A stretch of 56,965 bases of DNA from an uncultured Oleiphilus sp. (GTDB lineage: Bacteria; Pseudomonadota; Gammaproteobacteria; Pseudomonadales; Oleiphilaceae): the NCBI GenBank assembly GCA_913020245.1, contig CAJWAD010000010.1, forward strand, positions 1 through 56,965. Reading direction: 5' to 3'. Position numbers and translations under genes: made by a program. Below are positions 18,187 through 29,957 of the stretch, one piece after another. Every line of letters starts with the position of its first letter. Position 1 is the stretch's first letter. The notes below the pieces were generated by a model. The model saw nothing but the letters and a program-made list of their open reading frames with translations. It ran no database searches and was not told where the DNA came from.

Positions 18187-18217
18187 CGTTGATTGATTGA
18201 AAAATGATCAACGTTTT
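18187..18217 (+). terminator. Weak stem-loop after bioD
   Basis: CGTTGAT (18187-18193) pairs with ATCAACG (18207-18213), followed by TTTT. The stem is only 7 bp with a 13-nt loop, so termination may be partial and the next small gene could be read through from the bio operon. Confidence 0.45.
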
Positions 18218-18258
18218 GCTTTACTTATATTGAATTAGTGGAAAGGCGTTCGGCAGCG

Positions 18259-18495
18259 ATGAACATTAACACAACAATTCAAACGGGTTTGCAAGGTGTG
18301 CAACAAGGAATCGATGGTGTCGATCGAGCAGCGACTGACATTGTGCGCGCTGGGACCGTTGACAGTGTTGAAGGCGGGGAGGTCGTTGAGCCGATTATAG
18401 AGTTACGTTTATATGAACGATCTGTTCAAGCTTCAGCCCAAGTTGTTCGAACTGCTGACGAGGTATTGGGTACGTTACTAGATACGCTTGCCTGA
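18259..18495 (+). CDS. Small FlgC/FlgE-like protein of unknown function
   Basis: A 78-residue protein beginning MNINTTIQTGLQGVQQG and ending RTADEVLGTLLDTLA. The N-terminus (INTTIQTGLQGVQ) and C-terminus (VVRTADEVLGTLLD) resemble the two coiled ends of flagellar rod/hook proteins, with the middle domain missing. Short proteins of this kind are often labelled flagellar, but no flagellar gene is nearby. I chose ATG 18259 over GTG 18238. From memory, Pseudomonas aeruginosa also has a small gene between its bio operon and acyl-CoA dehydrogenase genes, so the order looks conserved. Function is unknown. Confidence 0.6.
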   Translation: MNINTTIQTGLQGVQQGIDGVDRAATDIVRAGTVDSVEGGEVVEPIIELRLYERSVQASAQVVRTADEVLGTLLDTLA

Positions 18496-18734
18496 GCGTA
18501 TTACTTTAAGATTCTATTGTCTCTCTTTTCAAAGTTTACTTTTACGCATCGCCTATATATTACTCTCCCTTGCATAGTGCCGAGTGAATTTTATATTGAT
18601 CCCCTTGTCATTAGCTTTCCTACGTTGATGCACTTAAAACGATATCGCAGCAAATTATGCGTGACTGGCGTGTTGTGAAGTACAAAATGACCTTGATTTT
18701 TTCGTCATAAGAATGTGAAAAATAAGCCCTGTGC

Positions 18735-18763
18735 TTGACAAAGCTTTAAAGCAAACGTATGTT
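18735..18763 (+). promoter_or_regulatory. Sigma-70 promoter for the acyl-CoA dehydrogenase
   Basis: A perfect -35 TTGACA (18735-18740), a 17-bp spacer and -10 TATGTT (18758-18763). The -10 box sits inside the first PsrA-like palindrome, so binding there would block transcription. Confidence 0.7.
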
Positions 18764-18778
18764 TCAAACACTCGTTTG
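18752..18778. promoter_or_regulatory. Two tandem PsrA-type operators
   Basis: CAAAC-GTAT-GTTTC (18752-18765) and CAAAC-ACTC-GTTTG (18765-18778) are consecutive palindromes sharing one base. Both fit the PsrA consensus (G/C)AAAC-N2-4-GTTT(G/C), where the TetR-family repressor PsrA is released by long-chain fatty acyl ligands. The first covers the -10 box, the second the start region. The predicted outcome is induction of the downstream dehydrogenase by fatty acids. Confidence 0.68.
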
Positions 18779-18870
18779 ATATTGAGTTTTTACTCAAATT
18801 ATTTTTGTGCCTTAAAGCACTGATTTATAAGTATTATCGGGCGAAACGAAATTACTTTTGAGGTCATAGT

Positions 18871-20664
18871 ATGCCAGATTATAAAGCTCCCCTGCGTGAT
18901 ATTAGGTTTGTAATGAACGAAGTTTTGGATAGTGAAAAACATTATTCAGACCTTGGTGCAGAAGATGCGACGCCCGATATGGTCGATGCGATCATCGGCG
19001 AAGGTGCAAAGTTCTGTGAAGAAGTACTTGCGCCGCTCAACCAGGTTGGTGACGTAGAAGGTTGTACTTGGAGTGAAGATGGCGTCAAAACGCCGACCGG
19101 TTTTAAAGAAGCTTACCAACAATTTGTGGAAGGCGGCTGGCCTTCAATGAATGCGCCGGTAGAACATGGCGGACAAGGCTTGCCTGAATCAATCAATATT
19201 GTGTTGAGTGAAATGGTAGGTACAGCAAACTGGGCGTGGAGCATGTATCCAGGTCTAAGCCATGGCGCAAGAGCCACACTTGAAGAGCATGGCACGCCAG
19301 AGCAGCAAGAAACCTACCTTACGAAACTTATCTCTGGTCAATGGACAGGGACCATGTGTCTCACTGAACCTCAATGCGGTTCGGATCTGGGTATCTTGAC
19401 AACGAAAGCTGAGCCAAACGCTGACGGGTCATACAGCATTACGGGCACAAAGATCTTTATCTCCGCTGGTGAGCACGACATGGTGGACAACATCGTACAC
19501 ATCGTTTTGGCACGCCTTCCTGGCGCACCCGAAGGTACGAAAGGTATCTCTTTGTTTGTCGTACCGAAATTTTTACCCGATGCTAACGGTGAAGCAGGCG
19601 AGCGTAACGCAGTGAAATGCGGTTCCATTGAGCACAAAATGGGTATTCACGGCAACTCTACCTGTGTAATGAATTTTGATGGCGCGAAGTGCTGGTTGAT
19701 TGGGCCGGAAAACAAAGGCTTAAACTGCATGTTCACTTTCATGAACGTGGCGCGAATTGGTACCTCTCTGCAAGGACTTGCTGCAGCGGAAGGCTCTTTC
19801 CAAGGCGCATTGGCTTACGCCAAAGATCGTCTAGCAATGCGTTCACTGTCAGGACCAAAAAACACGGACGGAAAAGCTGACCCTATTATTGTGCACCCAG
19901 ACGTGCGTCGTATGCTGCTAACGCAAAAAGCGATCGCTGAAGGTTCACGTGCAATGATCTATTACGCTGCGCAAAAAGCGGATCTGGTTGCGCATGGTGA
20001 AGGCGATGCACAGAAAGACGCTGATGAAATTTTGGGTTTTCTAACGCCTATTTTGAAAGCGTTTTGTACTGAAGCGGGTTTTGAGGCAGCCAACCATGGT
20101 GTTCAAGTATTTGGTGGGCATGGTTTTATCGCCGAGTGGGGCATGGAGCAAATAGTTCGTGATACGCGCATAGCACTTTTATACGAAGGTACGACGGGTA
20201 TTCAGGCGCTGGACTTATTGGGTCGTAAAATCCTTATGACGCAGGGTGCTTCGCTTCGTAATTTTACGAAGCTTGTGCATAAGTTCTGCCAAGAAAATGA
20301 GGGTGATGCCGCGATGAAGCCATTTGTGGAGCCGTTAGTTAAGCTCAACAAAGAGTGGGGCGATATCACGATGAAAGTGGGCATGACTGCGATGCAGAAC
20401 CGCGACGAAGTGGGTGCCGCATCAGTCGATTTCTTGATGTATTCGGGTTACATATCACTGGCCTATTTCTGGGCAATGATGGTGAAAGTAGCGCAAGAGA
20501 AGCTGGCAGCAGGTACTTCAGAAGAAGCCTTCTACACGGCCAAAATACAGACAGCACAATTCTATTTTGATCGTATCTTGCCCCGTACCGCTGGACACGC
20601 GCAAATGATTGCAGCCGGTGGCGAGTCAATGATGGCGATGAAAGAAGAAAACTTCGCTTTCTAG
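18871..20664 (+). CDS. Acyl-CoA dehydrogenase, long FadE/DmdC-type (copy 2)
   Basis: A 597-residue flavin enzyme with the N-terminal signature YKAPLRDIRFVMNEV. MCLTEPQCGSDLGILTTKAE and GTKIFISAGEHDMVDN form the central domain, and LLYEGTTGIQALDLLGRK holds the putative catalytic Glu439. It is most similar in design to the copies at 1261 and 20835. A strong terminator follows, so it is transcribed separately from the next copy. The double PsrA-type operator argues for a role in fatty-acid beta-oxidation rather than in DMSP use, although the protein family includes DmdC. Confidence 0.92.
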   Translation: MPDYKAPLRDIRFVMNEVLDSEKHYSDLGAEDATPDMVDAIIGEGAKFCEEVLAPLNQVGDVEGCTWSEDGVKTPTGFKEAYQQFVEGGWPSMNAPVEHGGQGLPESINIVLSEMVGTANWAWSMYPGLSHGARATLEEHGTPEQQETYLTKLISGQWTGTMCLTEPQCGSDLGILTTKAEPNADGSYSITGTKIFISAGEHDMVDNIVHIVLARLPGAPEGTKGISLFVVPKFLPDANGEAGERNAVKCGSIEHKMGIHGNSTCVMNFDGAKCWLIGPENKGLNCMFTFMNVARIGTSLQGLAAAEGSFQGALAYAKDRLAMRSLSGPKNTDGKADPIIVHPDVRRMLLTQKAIAEGSRAMIYYAAQKADLVAHGEGDAQKDADEILGFLTPILKAFCTEAGFEAANHGVQVFGGHGFIAEWGMEQIVRDTRIALLYEGTTGIQALDLLGRKILMTQGASLRNFTKLVHKFCQENEGDAAMKPFVEPLVKLNKEWGDITMKVGMTAMQNRDEVGAASVDFLMYSGYISLAYFWAMMVKVAQEKLAAGTSEEAFYTAKIQTAQFYFDRILPRTAGHAQMIAAGGESMMAMKEENFAF

Positions 20665-20674
20665 CTGTACTGCT

Positions 20675-20705
20675 AAAAAAAGCCCGCACTTTGCGGGCTT
20701 TTTGC
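20675..20705 (+). terminator. Strong intrinsic terminator
   Basis: AGCCCGCA (20681-20688) pairs with TGCGGGCT (20692-20699) over a 3-nt loop, flanked by an A-run before and TTTTT after. It lies 11 bp after the dehydrogenase stop. Confidence 0.93.
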
Positions 20706-20834
20706 GTTAAACTTCGCGCCGATTTTTATTTTTTACAGTGAAGACGACTCAATGCTGATTTACTGAAGCGTTCGGTAGAAGCATAAGAAAGCGTCACTTA
20801 TATAATTTTGATTCATCTCTTGAGGATTTACTAG

Positions 20835-22619
20835 ATGGCAGACTATAAAGCGCCGTTGCAAGACATTCGGTTCGTTATGAACGAGGTTTTTGAAGCTGAA
20901 CAATTATGGAGCTCATTAGCCGGCACTCGTGATGCTGTGGACATTGAAACCGCCGATGCTATTTTGGAAGAGGCTGGAAAAATTACAGCGTCGCTGATTG
21001 CACCTTTAAGTCGTGAAGGTGATGAAGAAGGATGTACTTTCGATAAAGGTCAGGTAACGGTGCCGGCTGGCTTTAAAGATGCCTATAAAACGTTTGCTGA
21101 AGGTGGTTGGTCCGGTCTAACAGGCAACGCAGCCTACGAAGGGATGGGTATGCCAAAAATGTTGGGTGCACAGTATGAAGAGATGCTTTATTCGGCAGAT
21201 ATTTCGTTCGGCCTTTATGTATGCTTAACGTCGGGTGCTTGTTTAGCGATTGATGCGCATGCCTCTGAGGAGCTTAAGCAAAAATATTTACCGAGGATGT
21301 ATTCAGGTGAGTGGACCGGCGCGATGGATTTAACCGAGCCGCACTCGGGAACTGACCTCGGCATGATTCGTACTAAAGCAGAGCCGCATGCTGATGGTTC
21401 TTATAGTATTACTGGTACGAAAATCTTTATTACGGGTGGCGAAAATGATTTGGCTGACAATATTATTCACTTAGTGTTAGCGAAACTTCCTGATGCACCT
21501 GCCGGCTCTAAAGGTATCTCCTTATTTTTGGTGCCTAGAAACAGTGTTGATGATAATGGTGTCGTGGGTGAGAACAATCACGTTACGTGCGGTTCTATCG
21601 AACATAAAATGGGTATTAAAGCCTCCGGCACATGTGTGATGAATTACGATGGTGCCCAAGGCTGGTTAGTCGGGGAGGTAAATAAGGGTCTTTTGGCGAT
21701 GTTTACCATGATGAATTACGAGCGTTTGAGTGTTGGTATACAAGGCTTTGCGGCGGCGGAGCGTTCGTATCAAAATGCGCGCGAATACGCATTAGACCGT
21801 ATTCAGGGTCGTGCGACAACTGGACCACAAAACCCTGAAAAAGCAGCCGACCCAATCATCGTTCATCCTGATGTGCGTCGCATGTTACTGACAATTCGAG
21901 CATTTACTGAAGGTAGTCGCGCTTTTTCAACCTATGTTGCGCGTTATTTAGATATTGCTAAGTTTTCTGACGACGCCGATGAGACCAAACACGCCGAAGC
22001 GATGGTTGCTTTGCTAACGCCGATTGCTAAAGCCTACATGACTGACCGTGCACTTGAGAGCTGTATTGCAGGTCAACAAGTATTTGGTGGCCATGGATTT
22101 ATCCGTGAGTGGGGCCAAGAGCAACTTGTGCGTGATACGCGTATTACTCAAATATATGAGGGTACTAACGGTGTCCAGGCAATGGACTTGATGGGGCGTA
22201 AAGTTGTTGCAAATGGCGGTAAGTTATTCGAGTTATTTGCCTCCGAAGTGAGCAGTTTTATCGAAGCTAGCAGTGACAATGCAGCGTTAAATGAGTACCT
22301 GAAACCGCTTGCTGCTGCGCTGGAGCGTTTGAGCGATGCGACCGAGTATGTGGTCAACGCAGCACAATCTGATGTCAACGCTATTGGCGCCGCGGCCGTC
22401 GAGTATTTGGATATGTTTGGCTTGACTGCATATGCTTACATGTGGGCTCGTATGGCTAAAACTGCTCTGCCTAAGGTGGATCAAGATACGTTCTATGCGA
22501 CAAAGTTAAAGACAGCCAACTTTTATTTTAAACGTTTGCTACCGCAGACCGTCTCTCTACTTGAATCGATTAAAAGTGGCAGCGAAGAGACTATGGCGAT
22601 GGAAGCCGCAGAGTTCTGA
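20835..22619 (+). CDS. Acyl-CoA dehydrogenase, long FadE/DmdC-type (copy 3)
   Basis: A 594-residue paralogue beginning ADYKAPLQDIRFVMNEV. It has MDLTEPHSGTDLGMIRTKAE, where copies 1 and 2 have MCLTEPQCG, and TQIYEGTNGVQAMDL with putative catalytic Glu442. The change from the Q-C-G to the H-S-G motif by the flavin suggests a different acyl preference from copy 2. A TATAAT-like element about 30 bp before the start (near 20800) may be its own -10. I see no PsrA palindrome in the 129 bp between the two dehydrogenase terminator and start. Confidence 0.92.
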   Translation: MADYKAPLQDIRFVMNEVFEAEQLWSSLAGTRDAVDIETADAILEEAGKITASLIAPLSREGDEEGCTFDKGQVTVPAGFKDAYKTFAEGGWSGLTGNAAYEGMGMPKMLGAQYEEMLYSADISFGLYVCLTSGACLAIDAHASEELKQKYLPRMYSGEWTGAMDLTEPHSGTDLGMIRTKAEPHADGSYSITGTKIFITGGENDLADNIIHLVLAKLPDAPAGSKGISLFLVPRNSVDDNGVVGENNHVTCGSIEHKMGIKASGTCVMNYDGAQGWLVGEVNKGLLAMFTMMNYERLSVGIQGFAAAERSYQNAREYALDRIQGRATTGPQNPEKAADPIIVHPDVRRMLLTIRAFTEGSRAFSTYVARYLDIAKFSDDADETKHAEAMVALLTPIAKAYMTDRALESCIAGQQVFGGHGFIREWGQEQLVRDTRITQIYEGTNGVQAMDLMGRKVVANGGKLFELFASEVSSFIEASSDNAALNEYLKPLAAALERLSDATEYVVNAAQSDVNAIGAAAVEYLDMFGLTAYAYMWARMAKTALPKVDQDTFYATKLKTANFYFKRLLPQTVSLLESIKSGSEETMAMEAAEF

Positions 22620-22644
22620 TTTCGACGTAAAAGCGAACAGATAC

Positions 22645-22676
22645 AAACGCCAGCAAATTGCTGGCGTTTTTATTTT
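22645..22676 (+). terminator. Intrinsic terminator, probably bidirectional
   Basis: AAACGCCAGC (22645-22654) pairs with GCTGGCGTTT (22660-22669) with a 5-nt loop and a T-rich tail. The A-run on the left gives a T-tract on the opposite strand, so it can also end the convergent holA transcript. Confidence 0.9.
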
Positions 22677-22709
22677 TGCTTAGGGCCCAAGTCGAGTCTC
22701 AATGCCTCG

Positions 22710-23729
22710 TTATGTAGACAAGCCTACTAAATTAGTGCCACACGCTTTTATGCAAACCTCATTAAGAATCCGCCAAGGGTTTTCATGCTTGTTTACGCCT
22801 TTAATCGCATCATCAACTGTTTTACAGCGGGCCAATAGCGTTTGTAATACGCTGAGGCTATGACGTTTTGCAGCCTGATTTAGCGGGTGTTGACGTCTTT
22901 CAATAACGCGATGCTTGTTAAAGACCGCGCGACTGTTACCTGACGCCAGAGACAATTCGACCAACAGGCGAATCTCTTTACTAATCGCCCATAGCGCCAT
23001 CGTTATTTCGCTTCCTTCCGCTTCTAAATGCGCCAGTATATTACTGCATTGTTTCGCTTGTCCGTTCACCATTGCGCCGGTCAAGTCGAATATATCGTAT
23101 TTAGCCGAATCTCTTACCTCTTCAAACACCTGTTCAGCGGAAATCGTATCACCACTATGGAGAATGCTCAGTTTACTGAGTTCTTGTTGAGCGGCCAGTA
23201 AGTTTCCTTCGAGGCGGGAGGACAGTAAGGCGAGTGCCTCTGGTTCAAATGCAAGTTTAAATTTTTTGGCTCGTCGCTCGATCCAACGAGGCATTTCTGC
23301 AGACGTGATTGGCCAAATTTGTATAATGGCGCCCGCCTTATCTATAGCACTGGCCCATTTTGATTTGAGCGTTTTAGCATCGAATTTAGCGGCTTCAATA
23401 ATCAATATTTTATCGTCTGGCAAGGCCGAACAATAGGCTAATAATGCTTTCGAGCCAGGTGCCCCTGGTTTACTGTTGCCAAGTTTGATTTCAAGGATCT
23501 GCCGGTTGGAAAATAGTGACAGGCTATTTGCTTCCTCATTTAAGCTATCCCAGCTGAAATATTTATCAACATGCAATACTTTGCGCTCATCAAAACCTTG
23601 TCGGCGTGCTTCTTCTCGTATGGTCATCACAGCTTCTTGGACTAGCAATGGTTCATCGCCACTGACGAGGTAGATTGGCAATAGCTTGTTTTTTAGATTG
23701 GACCCGAGCTGCTCTAGCTTAATTCGCAT
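22710..23729 (-). CDS. holA: DNA polymerase III delta subunit HolA
   Basis: The clamp-loader subunit that opens the beta ring. The 339-residue protein has LLPIYLVSGDEPLLVQEAV at the N-terminus, LEGNLLAAQQELSKLSIL in the middle and the C-terminal helical collar domain. All match the HolA family and length. Its start overlaps the lptE stop by one base, giving translational coupling with the leuS-lptE-holA genes. Confidence 0.93.
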   Translation of the reverse strand: MRIKLEQLGSNLKNKLLPIYLVSGDEPLLVQEAVMTIREEARRQGFDERKVLHVDKYFSWDSLNEEANSLSLFSNRQILEIKLGNSKPGAPGSKALLAYCSALPDDKILIIEAAKFDAKTLKSKWASAIDKAGAIIQIWPITSAEMPRWIERRAKKFKLAFEPEALALLSSRLEGNLLAAQQELSKLSILHSGDTISAEQVFEEVRDSAKYDIFDLTGAMVNGQAKQCSNILAHLEAEGSEITMALWAISKEIRLLVELSLASGNSRAVFNKHRVIERRQHPLNQAAKRHSLSVLQTLLARCKTVDDAIKGVNKHENPWRILNEVCIKACGTNLVGLST

Positions 23730-24325
23730 TAGTAGCGTGTCTTTATCTGATTATCGCTCTCTTGGTCTGCTGATTTTCCGTCAAATTCGTCTGCGGGTGA
23801 AGACGCATCTATTTTTGCTTTTTCGCGAATGGGTTTGAGCAATACCAGTTGGCGAATAATCTCGTTTGCAAGGCTTTGATTCAGGGCTTCCTCAATCACC
23901 TCCCGCTCACGCTCTTTGGCAAGCAATGCGGTTGAATTATGGCGATAGATTCTGCGTGCAGAAACTTCACTGCTGTAGCTTTGATCTGGGAAATCCGACT
24001 GCCTGAGAGAGAAGGCAGCTTCATGCTTTAGTTCATATTCTTCAGCACTACCGTCGCTTTGAATTGTAAAAACACGTTCCTTTTGCTCGAAGGGCCCAAC
24101 GTTTAGTTCAAGTTTCGCGTCATTACTGATCGTTACATTACTGGCGATGATTTGGCGCCTTAAATCGGTACAAAGGCTCCAAGAGTCATCGATATTGCAG
24201 ATAAATTTTAAGCGCTTAAAGCCCAGTGCCTCTGGCGCTGTCTCTCTCAGCTGGTAACCGCATCCACTGACAGTAAGCGCAAACAGCACAACTATTATTC
24301 GAGTTAAGGTTCGTTGAGCATGCAT
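23729..24325 (-). CDS. lptE: LPS-assembly lipoprotein LptE
   Basis: The outer-membrane lipoprotein that plugs the LptD barrel in LPS export. I chose ATG 24325, giving about 198 residues, because it places a normal signal peptide (TRIIVVLFALTVSGC) with lipobox cysteine at about residue 22, followed by GYQLRE. An upstream ATG at 24373 would add 16 residues and abut leuS. The C-terminal tail is rich in charged residues and D/S (from about 175) and probably disordered. Position between leuS and holA is classical. Confidence 0.9.
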   Translation of the reverse strand: MHAQRTLTRIIVVLFALTVSGCGYQLRETAPEALGFKRLKFICNIDDSWSLCTDLRRQIIASNVTISNDAKLELNVGPFEQKERVFTIQSDGSAEEYELKHEAAFSLRQSDFPDQSYSSEVSARRIYRHNSTALLAKEREREVIEEALNQSLANEIIRQLVLLKPIREKAKIDASSPADEFDGKSADQESDNQIKTRY

Positions 24326-24373
24326 GGTCGTTCCATTTTTCTTATGACTGCTAAATAGGCCGCAACGAAGCAA

Positions 24374-27004
<2,631 letters not shown>

Positions 27005-27068
27005 TCATTTTTCTATGCGATATAAAGTAAAATCGCAATAAAAGGGAGACATATTCTAGCCTAGTTTT

Positions 27069-28613
27069 CTATGCTGGGGTACTGCCGCGCAGCGCTTTTA
27101 TGCGAGACATCAGCGCAATTAAAACAAGGAAACAGGCGAAGCTAAAAATAGGGCTTGAGCCGAAACGGGTATAGGGTGTTTCACCCTTTATTATTTTTAC
27201 CTCGCCCGTTAATGTGGTGAGTATGAACTGCTCGGCACGCGCGATAATATGACCTTTCTCATTGATGATGGCGGTGACGCCATTGTTGGTGCTTCGCAGC
27301 ATATAGCGGCCATTTTCGAGTGCACGTACTTGAGCTAATGCGAGATGCTGGAGCGGGCCGATTGATTTGCCAAACCAACTGTCATTGCTGATTGTCAGAA
27401 GAAAATCAGCATTTTCGGCGCGTTGCGCGACAAAATCAGCGTACACCACTTCATAACAGATAAAGGGTGCAAAGTGATAGTTACCGGCTGTCAGGAGCGC
27501 TTGATTAGCGTCACCCTTTTGGAAATTTGACATTGGTAAATCGAAAAAAGCAATGAGGCCACGCAAATATTGTTGGAGGGGAACATACTCACCAAAGGGC
27601 ACAAGCTTTTGTTTGTGGTTAATGCCGCTCCCTGTCCCAAAGCTAATGACACTATTGTGCATAATGCTTCGGCGGGCTTTCCTATCCCACGCTTGGTAAG
27701 GAATGCCGGTAATAATACTCGTATTACTATCTGCGGCCTCTTTACCCAGAGCTTTCAAAAGCGGGACCGCTTGCGAATAGAGAATTGGAAGGGCGGTCTC
27801 CGGCCATATGATCAAGTCTTTGTCATAGTGTTCTTTAGTCGTGTTGATTAACAGGTCTATTGTCTTTGGTTTTTGGGCTGACGACCATTTTAATTGTTGA
27901 GGAATGTTGCTCTGAATCATCGCTACGCTAAGTGATTCACCCGTATCTTCAGTCCAGTCGATGGCATTTAGCGCGGTGCCTCCCAGCCAAATTACGATAA
28001 GGCCAGACACAAGGTATTTTTTCATTGGCATGCTGGGCATTGACGTAATAAGTGACATTACACCGCCTGTTAGGACAACAATAAAGGTGACGCCATAGGC
28101 ACCGATAACCGGAATCCAGTCCGTTAATGGACTAGCCAAATGCGCGTCACCTAAAAAGAGCCATGGAAAGCCGGTCAAAAAGACGCTTCGAAGACCGTCT
28201 CCCAGCAACCATAACCCACTAAATGTCAGGGCATTCAATGTCCAATTATCATTTTTCAGCCAAGCAAATAATGCAAAGACAAGAGCATGAAACAGCCCCA
28301 GGCCTGCAACAAATATAAACGTAAGAATGCCAGCGAGAATGGGCGGCGCGTTACCATAGGTGTTGATGCTGACATAAATCCAAGACGCACCGGACGCGAA
28401 CAAACCAAAACCAACTAGCCAGCCATAAATCGCGCTTTTCCTTATAGTTAATGGAAGTTTAGGGTCGAGCAGGCCACTCATGAGTAGGATTAAAAATATG
28501 GAAATTGGGCCAAGCAGCCAAAAATTATAGGGCGCCATACTTAAGGTTTGTATGGCACCAAAAATGATAAGTAAAGGGAACAGCAGTAATGGTTTCATCA
28601 GTAATGAGGGCAT
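27069..28613 (-). CDS. lnt: Apolipoprotein N-acyltransferase Lnt
   Basis: A multi-spanning inner-membrane enzyme that N-acylates the lipidated cysteine of lipoproteins. The 514-residue protein has about six to seven N-terminal helices followed by a nitrilase domain. IWPETALPIL carries the catalytic Glu, KLVPFGEYVPLQ the region around the catalytic Lys, and PFICYEVVYADF the nucleophilic Cys. It substrates here would include the LptE and RlpA lipoproteins in this window. It follows corC by 34 bp. Confidence 0.95.
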   Translation of the reverse strand: MPSLLMKPLLLFPLLIIFGAIQTLSMAPYNFWLLGPISIFLILLMSGLLDPKLPLTIRKSAIYGWLVGFGLFASGASWIYVSINTYGNAPPILAGILTFIFVAGLGLFHALVFALFAWLKNDNWTLNALTFSGLWLLGDGLRSVFLTGFPWLFLGDAHLASPLTDWIPVIGAYGVTFIVVLTGGVMSLITSMPSMPMKKYLVSGLIVIWLGGTALNAIDWTEDTGESLSVAMIQSNIPQQLKWSSAQKPKTIDLLINTTKEHYDKDLIIWPETALPILYSQAVPLLKALGKEAADSNTSIITGIPYQAWDRKARRSIMHNSVISFGTGSGINHKQKLVPFGEYVPLQQYLRGLIAFFDLPMSNFQKGDANQALLTAGNYHFAPFICYEVVYADFVAQRAENADFLLTISNDSWFGKSIGPLQHLALAQVRALENGRYMLRSTNNGVTAIINEKGHIIARAEQFILTTLTGEVKIIKGETPYTRFGSSPIFSFACFLVLIALMSRIKALRGSTPA

Positions 28614-28647
28614 ATTGTTCTTATTTTTACGGCATAGGGGAGTCTAA

Positions 28648-29487
28648 CTATCCACGAATCATTTTTAATAATCGCACGGTACGGCCATCTGAGTTGAGAA
28701 CTGTTACATGAAATCCATCAAATTGAGTACTGTCGCCCCTTTCGGGTACTCGCCCAAAATGCTTGATCGCATAACCGCCAATTGTGTCAAATTCGCTATC
28801 TGGAATCTGCGACTCAAAATAATCATTAAACTCTTCAATAGTTGTGAACGCTTTTACATTGAACTCACCCTCGGGTAAGGCTTTGATCATGGCTTCGTCT
28901 TCGAAATCATGCTCGTCTTCTATTTCGCCAACAATTTGTTCTAATACATCCTCGATCGTTACTAGGCCGCTGATACCGCCGTATTCATCAACGACGATCG
29001 CCATATGATTACGATTCTGTTTAAATTCTTTGAGCAATTCATTAAGACGTTTACTCTCGGGTATGATAGACGCTGGCCGTAATAAGTCGGAGATCGTGCC
29101 TTTTTTAAGTTCGCCCTTCAAAGCCAAGGGTAGTAAGTCTTTCGCTAGGAGAATGCCGACTATTTCATCAGTCGTTTCGCCGATAACTGGAAACCGCGAA
29201 TGTGCTGACTCTATTATAGAGCTTAGGTAATCACTTGGATCAACATTGTCTTTAACAGTAATCATTTGAGCTCGGGGAATCATCACTTCCCGCACCTGCA
29301 TTTGTGTCACCTGCATGGCGCCTTCAATTATGCTTAACGCGTCAACTTCAAGTACGTTTCGCGTTTCTGCACTACGCAGGATATCCATGATATCTTGCAG
29401 TGTTTCGGGTTGGTCTGTGAAGACCTGAGAAATGCGCTCCAGCCAAGATTTACTTGGCTGGATGCTACTGGAACTGTCGTCACTCAT
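28648..29487 (-). CDS. corC: CorC/YbeX-type CBS-domain protein
   Basis: A 279-residue cytoplasmic protein with two CBS modules (about 70-190, including VREVMIPRAQMI and AIVVDEYGGISGLVTIEDVLEQIVGEIEDE). A C-terminal CorC_HlyC/transporter-associated domain follows, with DSEFDTIGGYAIKHFGRVPERGD. E. coli YbeX/CorC is linked to magnesium/cobalt efflux and ribosome maturation. It stands in the normal ybeZ-ybeY-corC-lnt order, 2 bp after ybeY. Confidence 0.93.
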   Translation of the reverse strand: MSDDSSSSIQPSKSWLERISQVFTDQPETLQDIMDILRSAETRNVLEVDALSIIEGAMQVTQMQVREVMIPRAQMITVKDNVDPSDYLSSIIESAHSRFPVIGETTDEIVGILLAKDLLPLALKGELKKGTISDLLRPASIIPESKRLNELLKEFKQNRNHMAIVVDEYGGISGLVTIEDVLEQIVGEIEDEHDFEDEAMIKALPEGEFNVKAFTTIEEFNDYFESQIPDSEFDTIGGYAIKHFGRVPERGDSTQFDGFHVTVLNSDGRTVRLLKMIRG

Positions 29488-29489
29488 TT

Positions 29490-29957
29490 TTAAGTGTCAG
29501 GATCCTCAATAAGGTAGGGGTTTTGATAGCCGAGTTTCTTAAGAATTGCTACTTCTAGCGCTTCCATTGTCTCCGCTTCATCGTTTTCGATGTGGTCATA
29601 ACCTTGAAGGTGCAGTGTGCCATGAACTACCATGTGAGCCCAATGACTTTTTGCGCTTTTATTTTGTTCTGTGGCTTCTTGCGCGATAACAGGCGCGCAA
29701 ATTATTAAGTCACCAAGTAAGTTAATATTGACAAATTCAGGGGCTTCAAAAGGGAAAGAAAGAACATTCGTTGGTTTGTTTTTTCCACGGTACTCGTTAT
29801 TCAAATGTCGACTTTCTTCTGCATCGACACAGCGAATCGTGAGCTCTTTGTCTTCATCGCTTCGTAAAGCTGCGCTCGCCCAGTGTGCCATTTCTTGCTC
29901 GCTCGGTAAGGTGTTTTCTACACAGGCGACTTGTAAGTCAATCATTGCGACCGGCAT
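29490..29957 (-). CDS. ybeY: Endoribonuclease YbeY
   Basis: A metal-dependent RNase for 16S rRNA 3'-end maturation and ribosome quality control. The 155-residue protein has [15 protein letters not shown], the zinc-binding HGxLHLxGYDH motif, and [20 protein letters not shown]. It shares one base (TAATG) with ybeZ. Confidence 0.95.
   Translation of the reverse strand: MPVAMIDLQVACVENTLPSEQEMAHWASAALRSDEDKELTIRCVDAEESRHLNNEYRGKNKPTNVLSFPFEAPEFVNINLLGDLIICAPVIAQEATEQNKSAKSHWAHMVVHGTLHLQGYDHIENDEAETMEALEVAILKKLGYQNPYLIEDPDT

Larger units (their letters stand above)
18496..18870. other. Regulatory intergenic region (375 bp)
   Basis: No coding frame is convincing here. The region carries the PsrA-type palindromes and promoter described separately at 18735-18778, and an approximately 100-nt leader before the acyl-CoA dehydrogenase start at 18871. 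I saw nothing else. Confidence 0.6.

Noticed and set aside
27016..27037. TGCGAT/ATCGCA inverted repeat before leuS
   Set aside because: A 6-bp match with a 10-nt spacer is expected by chance; no T-box or leader peptide was seen.
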